A stretch of DNA of 64,000 nucleotides, taken from contig JBBBDQ010000913.1 in the NCBI GenBank assembly GCA_037127315.1, positions 6,815,001-6,879,000 on the forward strand, written 5' to 3'. The notes under the pieces were generated by a model. That model ran no database searches. It had not been told where the DNA came from and was given only the letters and a program-made list of their open reading frames with translations. Source of the stretch: Ascarosepion bandense (lineage: Eukaryota > Mollusca > Cephalopoda > Sepiida > Sepiidae). This document shows, piece after piece, positions 12,601 to 23,345 of the stretch. Every line of letters starts with the position of its first letter. The stretch's first letter is position 1. A program made the position numbers and the translations under genes.

Positions 12601-15600
12601 AAAAATCTTTCTTGATAACGATGATTTATAACTTCCTTTACCTACACAGAGACGGCAGACAATTGACAATTCCCAAATATCCGAATTCCATTGCCTTCGT
12701 CTTCCGTAAACTAAAATCTACTTCAGTTAAGTGCCATACGCGATACACACTTGGGCGATCATGTCTCGAAAGAGACATGACTGACTGGGTAGAAGATTAT
12801 CCCGCAGTAGGTTGCCATTGCTTTCTGCGGTAGACTGGTTGCCGACCAAGGCTATAGAACCCAATCTGTCCTTTTATTTAACCCATAACTGGAAGGAAGA
12901 GACGGATTAATACCTTTCCCAAGGGTATTTGCGCGTAAGTAAATACAATGGATTCAACTGGAATTCGAACTCGGCTCCCCGGCTTCTCGTTCCGAGCCGA
13001 TATCCACTGTACCACAACGCAAATCTACTTCACTCGGGTCAAAAATCCAAGATAATGTCAGCTAAAAACTTTTTTGACGAATGTCACAGAAATTAAAATA
13101 AACAAACCCGTCTCCAATCTTAGGCAGTAATCTTTATTTTTGTAAGGATATTTTCTTGATGGTAGGCATGATCTTTCGACATAACTCAGATGTTTTTCTG
13201 GTTTTTAGTCTAGAAAAATTTTAGATGTTGTTTTCTGTGACCACCCATTTTATTTACCGATAAGGTATTGCAAACAACGTATGTTTTTCTATTTTCCAAG
13301 GGCAGATATTCCGACGAACCACTTACATATCTCTTCCTTATTGGTGGGAAGTTGGGGAGGATAGACAGTCTTGGCTTTACTCAATTTTATTGAATTCCTT
13401 CTAGTTAAATTTGGGTTCGATTCTCCTTGGAACTGTTCTTGATTTCATTTTATTATTTTAAAGTAATTTTTAACTCTTTTAGTTTTTTAATTTTCTTCTC
13501 AACTATTCAACCCACATTAAAAAAAATATCAGAGTTAGTAATATCTCCGAATCACCGTTCTATAATTTTATGCCTTTAGAAGTTTAAACAAGGTCAGTTC
13601 CCTGTTACAATTAAAAAAAATTCTATTTATTACTTAGAAGTAATTCATACATTTTTTATTCTTAAGCAAACGCAACGAACTCGCCGAAATTTGACCACGG
13701 TATGTGTAGGAAATATTTTCTCGCAAATTACTCGAATATCGGGCCAGAAAATGAAAATGCCGAAAATTCAAATCGCCGGTACAATATCGCGAACCGCTAT
13801 CCACCTAACCAGTCAGACCCAAAAACATTTCCTACAAGCTATTTCGGCTAAAAATACGTGGACGGATTCGTCCGGGCGCAGTCGGCGTTCCACGAATTAC
13901 TCGTAAGCCAAGAAACGATCTGGTGCAAAGGCAATCTGCAGGGCTTGTTTTATTTGCTCGACATCTGACTTTTGCCCAGAGTTTAATTGTTGATAAACAG
14001 CAAATGCTCCGCCCGTCAACCTCAGAGGAAGAACACGTTCAACCTTTTTTTATTCCACACAGGTCACAAACAAGTTCTGCCTTCTCAATCCATTCAGTAA
14101 CTGCCGGTCCGGTTACCGAACCATCAAACTCTGGTATCAACGTCACGTCAAAAGTCTTGTCCGTCATAATGCCGAAATAGCTTGTAGGAAATATTTTCTC
14201 GCAAATCACTCGAATATTGGTCCAGAAAAAGAAAATGCCGAAAATTCAAATCGCCGGCACAATATCGCGAACTGCTATCCACCTAACCAGTCAGACCCAA
14301 AAACATTTCCTACAGTATGTCGAACCTAATTTCTGTACTACGCAATTCGCTCATCCGACTAATGTTTTAAGAGGGGCGCCAAAATGAACCGAACTCACTA
14401 AGCAATAGTAAAGAATGACAAGAAATGTTTTATTCTTAACACAATGATAAGAAGATGATTAAATTCTTTGCGTTTAATTTGAATCGAGCTGAGAAAACCA
14501 GTATGCAACCAAAATTGCGACCATAAACTTGAATTATCGTACGACATTTTCGTGCCTTTTTTTTACCTGTGAATAATCCCAAGCTCGGCTGGTAAAACTT
14601 TCACAGGTGCCAATGTAGAGCAGTCCTTGTTCGTTCATGACATATTCTTCTCTTTCTTTCTTATCACCCATATATACTTCGTCATCTGCAAAAAAAGAAT
14701 ATTTGAAATCAAAAAGGGTCAGTTCACTTCGATTTATCGAATAAACACTAATTCTTTATTTTTTTAATAGTTTCACCCCAAGAAAAAAAAGAATTCCATG
14801 AAGATATTTGGAGAAATGACAGAGGGAGAAAGTGACGGTAATTCCAGTAGTACGCATGGAGTCAAAGTTAAAAAACAAAAAAACAAAAAAAAAACAACTA
14901 AGAATAGGGAGGACTGAGGAACAGACAAAAAGAAACAGGGTTAAAGAAAACAAAAGATGGCGATTGAGGTTGCATTTAAATATTTGAAGATTGTAGTCAT
15001 CAGGGAAACAAGAAATTGGAAGGGTGTTCGTTATGGACCAGGTTAAGGTCCGAAAAGAACAACACGACCACAAGGGTAGTTATCAGGGAAACAAGAAATT
15101 GGAAGGGTGTTCGTTATGGACCAGGTTAAGGTCCGAAAAGAACAACACGACCACAAGGGTAGTTATCAGGGAAACAAGAAATTGGAAGGGTGTTCGTTAT
15201 GGACCAGGTTAAGGTTCGAAAAGAACAACACGACCACAAGGGTAGTTATCAGGGAAACAAGAAATTGGAAGGGTGTTCGTTATGGACCAGGTTAAGGTCC
15301 GAAAAGAACAACACGACCACAAGGGTAGTTATCAGGGAAACAAGAAATTGGAAGGGTGTTCGTTATGGACCAGGTTAAGGTCCGAAAAGAACAACACGAC
15401 CACAAGGGTAGTTATCAGGGAAACAAGAAATTGGAAGGGTGTTCGTTATGGACCAGGTTAAGGTCCGAAAAGAACAACACGACCACAAGGGTAGTTATCA
15501 GGGAAACAAGAAATTGGAAGGGTGTTCGTTATGGACCAGGTTAAGGTCCGAAAAGAACAACACGACCACAAGGGTAGTTATCAGGGAAACAAGAAATTGG

Positions 15601-18600
15601 AAGGGTGTTCGTTATGGACCAGGTTAAGGTCCGAAAAGAACAACACGACCACAAGGGTAGTTATTAGGGAAACAAGAAATTGGAAGGGTGTTTGTTATGG
15701 ACCAGGTTAAGGTCCGAAAAGAACAACACGACCACAAGGGTAGTTATCAGGGAAACAAGAAATTGGAAGGGTGTTCGTTATGGACCAGGTTAAGGTCCGA
15801 AAAGAACAACACGACCACAAGGGTAGTTATTAGGGAAACAAGAAATTGGAAGGGTGTTTGTTATGGACCAGGTTAAGGTCCGAAAAGAACAACACGACCA
15901 CAAGGGTAGTTATCAGGGAAACAAGAAATTGGAAGGGTGTTCGTTATGGACCAGGTTAAGGTCCGAAAAGAACAACACGACCACAAGGGTAGTTATTAGG
16001 GAAACAAGAAATTGGAAGGGTGTTTGTTATGGACCAGGTTAAGGTCCGAAAAGAACAACACGACCACAAGGGTAGTTATCAGGGAAACAAGAAATTGGAA
16101 GGGTGTTCGTTATGGACCAGGTTAAGGTCCGAAAAGAACAACACGACCACAAGGGTAGTTATCAGGGAAACAAGAAATTGGAAGGGTGTTCGTTATGGAC
16201 CAGGTTAAGGTCCGAAAAGAACAACACGACCACAAGGGTAGTTATCAGGGAAACAAGAAATTGGAAGGGTGTTCGTTATGGACCAGGTTAAGGTCCGAAA
16301 AGAACAACACGACCACAAGGGTAGAAATAACAAATATATATTAACAAGAAATAACAATACAAAACGTGAAAGGTGTTAGTATGACTGTCAGTCTGGTTTG
16401 GAGTGAACTACTACCAACTCGACTCTCTCTCTTGAGAGTCGTAGTATATATAGCGTTAGGAAGAGTTCATTTTGGAGTTACAGTAAGGACTCATGACAGT
16501 GATCTATAGGCGAGGAGTGCAAGAAAAGTAATTGTTACAATAACACAGATCGCTGCCTCTAGTTAGTTCAAAAGTAAAACGATGATACCTAGTTGCCAAT
16601 CTAGCAGCATGCTTAAATTCATGCAGTCGAGGCACTAATGACGAAATCTGACCAGAAGAAAAATTCCATGAAGATATTTGTAGAAATGCCAGAGGGAACT
16701 TCTGTCACGCCGATGAGAAAGTGACGGTGATGCCACTAGAACGCATGGCGTCAAAGGGAGTCAAAGTGAAAGAGAAGACTGAGAATTGGGTGGACTGAGG
16801 AACGGACAAAAAGGAACAGAGTTAAAGAAGACGGAAGATGGCGATTGAGGTTGCATTTACATTTTTGAAGATTGTAATTAACAGGGAAGAAAGAAATCGG
16901 AAGGTATTTCCACAGGGTGGGGAGTGCGTAAAAAGAAACTATTAGAGTAGAAGTAGCTTTTGCACCTAGCTAGTTCAAGAATAAAACGGTGAAACCGAGT
17001 TGCTTTCTCATTGTTTCACCCCACTGGAAACCTAGTGGATTCTAGTGGCTTTATCACCTTGAAACGATTAAAAGAAACATTTCCCACCCCAGTTAACCAC
17101 TAATTAGAGGTTCTTTTCGATAACAGACATATTTTAAGGATATAAAGGGACAACAAACTTTTATTTTTTTTTTGTAACTTAAAAATGCATGTGCGTTGCA
17201 TATCGACTCGGAACGACAAATCGGGGAGCCGAGTTCGAATTCCAGTTGTTTTCACTTACACACAAATACTCTTGGGAAAAGTATTATTCCATCTCTTCCC
17301 TCCAGTTATTGGTTAAATAATAAAACAGATTGGGTTCTATAGTCTTGGCTGGCAACTAGTCTACCGCAGAAAGCAATGTCAACTTACTACGGGATAATCT
17401 TCTGTCCAGTCAGTCATGTCTCTTTCGAGACATGATCGCCCAAAGCGTGTATCACGTATGGCACTTAACTGACTGATTGAATATAATAGTTAGAAATATG
17501 ATTAAGGCTTCTACTGGGTATAAAGTGGGGGATCGATTTTCTATTGTTATGAAGTAATAAACTGATCCCTCTCTAATGACTACTTAATAATATAATACAT
17601 ATCTTCTCCCTCTAGCTATGAGTCAAATAACAGGACAGATTGAGTTCTATAGTCTTGGCTGGCAACTAGTCTACCGCAGAAAGCAATGTCAACTTACTAC
17701 GGGATAATCTTCTGTCCAGTCAGTCATGTCTCTTTCGAGACATGATCGCCCAAAGCGTGTATTACGTATGGTACTTATCTGATTGAAAAATGTATTACTA
17801 TCCTTTAGTTAATAGAAAGTGTCAAGATAAATGTGGGTCACTCTGAAAGTAATGTCTTCAAAATTATTCCGTTAGCTCAATCCTCCGGAGGTGGGTGTTG
17901 GTGCCTCGGCAGTAGAGGCTAAATTAAACATTCCTGCTAATAACCAATTAAACTGTTTGCCTTGTTACAGTCAACAGCTGTGCGGTATTGTAATAAAATG
18001 GCGTCTGGCATGAACGCGCATCCCGAAGTAGAAGTATGGTATTGAATTGCACCCATCGACATTAATTGATCTAGCAAGACAAATTAAACCACGCCGAAGT
18101 AGCAAAATGATTTTCTAAGCGTAGCTTATATGTGACCCGCGACCGAAAGAATGGCGTACCCGGTGGGGATCGAACTCACAATTGAATCGTAAATTGATTT
18201 AGCGAAACAAGCCTGTTCACCATTTCTCAACGCTTTCCGTGTGTTGATGAGGACCACAAACATTGGTTGTGAACACAGGTGAAAATTCATGATGGCGATT
18301 TTCTATGCGTAGCTTAGATGTGGCACAAAGAAAAAGATGTGGACACCCAGTGTGAATCGAACTCACTATTTACTTAGTCATAATTGTTCTAGTAAAAACA
18401 ATTATTTGAAATTGATGGTGGAGTTAATGTTCCTGCATCTGTTGTCGCTTCAGTGGAAATATATAGGAACTGCTTCTTTCGAAGCGGTTCTTATATAACG
18501 TTAAATATAATAATCATACCCCCATAAATAGTAATATAACATAAGAAAACTACCTCTATAAAAAAACTATCCCCATAAAAAACACGGTTATAAAAGACTA

Positions 18601-20445
18601 GCAGTATAGCCCGGTGTTGCTCGGGTGTAATGAAAGCTTTAAAACTAATCCATGGTCCTGGAGCCCAGACTCTTTGGACGTTGGCACGAAAGACTAAAAA
18701 GCAATAGTTGTTTCCAGTTAAAGCGAAACCGTAGACTGAAAGAAAAATTAATGGATGTAAGTCAAATTTTGATTTCCCGGTATCGATATCAAATAAGTTT
18801 TTTTCATCGTAAACTGAATTTTGAAGGTTAAATAAGTCCTCTGAGTAAATGGTATCATGGCTGAGACTAAAAACTACAATTATACTTACTTAGAGCCAAA
18901 CCCGAAGCAAAAACTAAAATAAAAGGGCTGAAAAAAATACAGACATACAGGCAGATAAACAGGCACATACACAAACATCTTGCTTTTTATATATATATAT
19001 TATCGATTTTCTGCACTATTGTAAAAACTGCAACCTTGAAACTTCTGAATATCGTTTCTTAAGCCTTTGTCTATGAGTGGCATCACATTTTATTAAAATC
19101 GGACCATTCCTTCTATAACCCGATTTTTTCGATTATCGATTTTTGATATTTATCGGGGGTACCTCGACACAAAACCTAGCTAAGAACTCTCGCAGACGCT
19201 TATAGTACAAATGTGTAATATTTTTAAGAAAATCGGTTCAGCCGTTTCGGAGTCTATAGGTAACGGACACAAACACACACACACAGAGACAAAGTTCCAT
19301 TTATAAACAAGTTTATATATACGGTTCTTTGTTATATATTTACCTCTGTTGAATGGGTTGAATATAATGTAAATTTCTTTATGTTTTGTTATGTTTGTTG
19401 AGTTGTTACTGTGGGTTACTTGACCTGATAATCTCCATACTCCAACAAAACAGTCTGAAGGGGAAGTAATTTCAACGGTTAATTCGTTTGCGTTGCTTTC
19501 TTTTAAGTTAACTTTCCATCTTTTAGACTTCTCGGCAGACTCTATGGGTAATCTGAGTAAAGTTTCCTTTGGGATTTTAGGCCGCTTACCTGCAACAACA
19601 ACAGGAAAATATGGGCTAGAATCGCCATCTCGATAGAATGCAGGACAACTCAACACCGCCGACAGAGCGCCGGGACAAATTTAGATATAAAAAATATGTA
19701 TTTCATTTTACAAAATAAATGACATTACGATATATTTTATTAAAAATAATTAATAATAAAAAACTGCTTCATTTTGTTTTGTATTTTTCGATTTAATTTA
19801 TTAAGTAATAATTAACAAGTGGAAACATTAGAAATTTATTTTGCAAAAATAGATAAATTAAAAAAATATATTGCTAGAAATATTTAACAAACTATGTTTC
19901 TGGTATTTTTATATATTTTATATATTATATTTGTATATATCATATATATAAAACATTCTGTAAATATAATTTTATATTTTATATATATTAAAAGTCTATA
20001 TATTTTATATATATGTATAGATTCTATGGATATAATTTTATATTTAATATATATATAAATTCTCTCTCTATATAATTTCATATTTTATATATATATATAA
20101 ATTCTATATATTTTATATATATAAAAATTCTGTAGATATAATTTTATATTTTACATATATAAAAATTCTAGATATTTTACATATTTTATATATATAAAAA
20201 TTCTATATATATAATTTTAAATTTTATATATATAAAAATTCTATAGATTTTATATATATAAAAATTGTATAGATATAATTTTATATATTATATATATAAA
20301 ACATTCTGTATATATTATATATTTTATATATACAAAAATTCTATATATTTTATCTATATAAAAATTCTATAGATAATATTTTATATTTTAAATATATATA
20401 AATTGTATATATTTTATATATATAAAAATTCTATAGATATAGTTT

Positions 20446-20511
<66 letters not shown>

Positions 20512-23294
20512 TCAATTTCTATACTTTCATAGTGCTTTGACCGCAGTTTGCAAGTTAAATATTTGATCGTACCTGGGATCCTAACAAAACCTCGGGTTAG
20601 GGTGGATCTGGGAATAACAACAACTGAGAGGTGGTTCCATGCTCATCAAAACCTCACAATCAGCGGCCTTGGTGCCTGATGCAGTTTATAGTCATACTTA
20701 GGACGCTTAACTTTTTCTTCTTCTTTTATATGGCATGTCCCTTCAGAACGTAGGCGATCGTGGCCCTCCACGTTTTCCTATCCCTGGTGGCTCTTAGCAG
20801 ACTTTCTCCTGTTACCCTACCCAAAACCCGCTTTACCATCCACCTGCTCAGGCCCTTCAAATATGTTATCCGCTGCTTTCTTCCGTCTCTCTTTCCCTCT
20901 ATCTGACCTGTGAGTATCAGATTCTCCAAGCTTTCCTTCCTCATCATGTCCCAAGAACTTCAGCTGTCTCTTCCTGATGCTCAGTAGTAATTTCCTTTTT
21001 GTTTCCATCCTTTCTAAAACCTCATCATGCTCGATTCATGATATTCGCAGCATCCTTCTGTAGAACCACATTTCAGTTGCTTCGACATAACTATTTTTTA
21101 AGATAATCTTGCTGATTGTGGCTTCGTCCAACCATTTAGTTTATCAATTAAAACGGATCTACAAGCTGATGCCTTACAAAGAATACATAACACCAGAAAC
21201 ATAAAGACTCTTGAGAAATGGCTACACAAGCGGAAGAAAGCGCTTAGGACGATAAGAATTATGGACAATTATCCATACGAAACTATCCTAAATATGATGT
21301 TATAATAGGTTGATATACCGTAAAACAAAATAAACCAAACCAATTCATTCTGAAAACCTTCTAGACATTAAATAACCAATTAAGGTTAATACGCCGTAAA
21401 ACAAAATAAGCTAAAACAATATATTCTGAAAACTTTGTCGGCATTAAATTACCCATTGAGGGTGATATACCGTAAAAAAAAATAAACCAAACCAATTTAT
21501 TCTGAAAACCATGTCAGCATTAAATAACCTGTTGGTGTTCGTATGCCATAGAACAAAATAAACGAGTCTAATATATTCTGAAAAACTTGTAGACATTAAA
21601 TAAGTCATTGGGGTTGACATGCCATAAAAGAAAATAAGCAAACCAATATATTGAGAAACTTGTCTGCATTAAATAAACAATTGAAGTTGATATGCCGTAA
21701 AGCAAAATAAACCAAACCAATATATTTTGAAAACCTTGTCGGTATTAAACCAATTGGTGCTATTTAAGCCGCAGCTGAAGGGAGAAGTGATTGATTAATA
21801 CCTTTCCCCAAGGTATTAATCAGTAAGTGATTGTAACGTATTGAACTGGAATTCGAACCAGGCTCTTTGATTTCTTGTTCCGAGCCGATATCCACTGCAC
21901 CACAAGTCGAAATAAAAAGGACACTTATGCATAGTAACAGAAAGAGACAGTTAAAATTTCTTGGTCACAGGAAAGGCGGTTTGAAAAATTTAACGCTTAC
22001 AGGACATAAAGGCCAGGGGAGCAAGGGAAAAGTAGCGCATAGCCTACCTAACGGGCTTGTGTAAATGGTTGACAGAAAAAGGATTAGAAAATATAGCAAA
22101 ACGACAAACTTGACTAAGGTCTACAAAGGATAGAAAGCTGTGGAGAGCCTTTTTCCTGAAGTGCCACCGCAAATAGAAGAGAAAGAAATCCAGAAATGAA
22201 CACAATGGCACGCATACAAAAAAAAAAAAAAAAAAAGCAGCAAAATGTTCCTTGTCAGTCTTGTTCAACAAAACGTAGTAATTTCCTTTCCTGTACCGAT
22301 AAGAGCACAACACACCCGTTAGTCCGCCTCCCTCATCGTCGGGTATAACGATAAAGTACATACGGCAACAAGAACTCTAATCAGAAGGTTTCGAGAATCT
22401 TGGAAACATCTCTCAATTGCTGCTGTTCCCAGGACCACCCTGACCAGGGGTGTTGGCACTTGTTAGGGTCCCAGATATGGGCAAGTAGTTAATAAACACA
22501 CTGGGATCAAAGACTACAAAAGTATAAAAATAGATTTTATTGTAAAAACACCAGAAATATATTTTTGAAAAAATACCAGCAATACATGAAAAAACTACAT
22601 TGTATTCTCGATAAAAACTCTTTACAAAAATACGTCAAAGAAACCTGATCTACAAACCGATTTCTTACAAAGAATACATATTCTATTCATACGAACTTAT
22701 CCTAAAAATAGTGTCAGCTTTAAATAACCCATTATTGTTGACATGCCGTAAAACAAGTTAAACCAGGAACCTAGAGTTCAATTTTAAGCAAATTCATACA
22801 TACCAAAAGCCAACTGAATAGATATTTTATCTTTTCCACTTTTGTAAGGTTGGCTTAGGCGAAGGGTGATTTCGAAAGAAAAGCCACGCCTGACGACAAG
22901 TTTCGGGGTTTGTGGTTTCTTTTCGGGGTCTAACTTCAAGGTGATGTCGTAGCGGTCACAGTAATGTTTTTTCGCATTCTTGTAAATGTTCAAATCAATT
23001 TCGGTTATTGTCAACTCATCTTTAACTGGTGCTATAGACAAAAAAAAAAACAAAACAAAAAACAAAACAAAAAACAAAACAAAACCATAAAAAAGTTGTT
23101 TCTTTACATATGAGTAAGTTGCATTCATTCGTTTTTCAAATTAGTCTTTCTCTCTTTCTCATTTAAGCATTAGATCACCCGCACGAATGGATAAAATAAT
23201 TTTAGCATCTTAGCTTATTAGGAGCTAACTAAAGTAAAGAAGGTATCAACTAACTAATTATTATATCAAGAAAACAATCCTAAATGTCTGACCA

Positions 23295-23345
<51 letters not shown>

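Noticed and set aside
15024..16291. Repeated 62-residue frames in the 83-bp array as a gene family
   Set aside because: They are phase-rotated readings of one tandem unit with a stop per three units; no domain and no splice signals.
19180..19343. Continuation of the exon 3 frame past its donor
   Set aside because: The extra residues are intron and Helitron sequence; exon 4 joins in phase at 19344.
22784..23128. Single-exon reading frame through the exon 2 region
   Set aside because: The part before 23031 translates the intron's polypyrimidine tract (poly-Phe/Leu); acceptor and phase support splicing.
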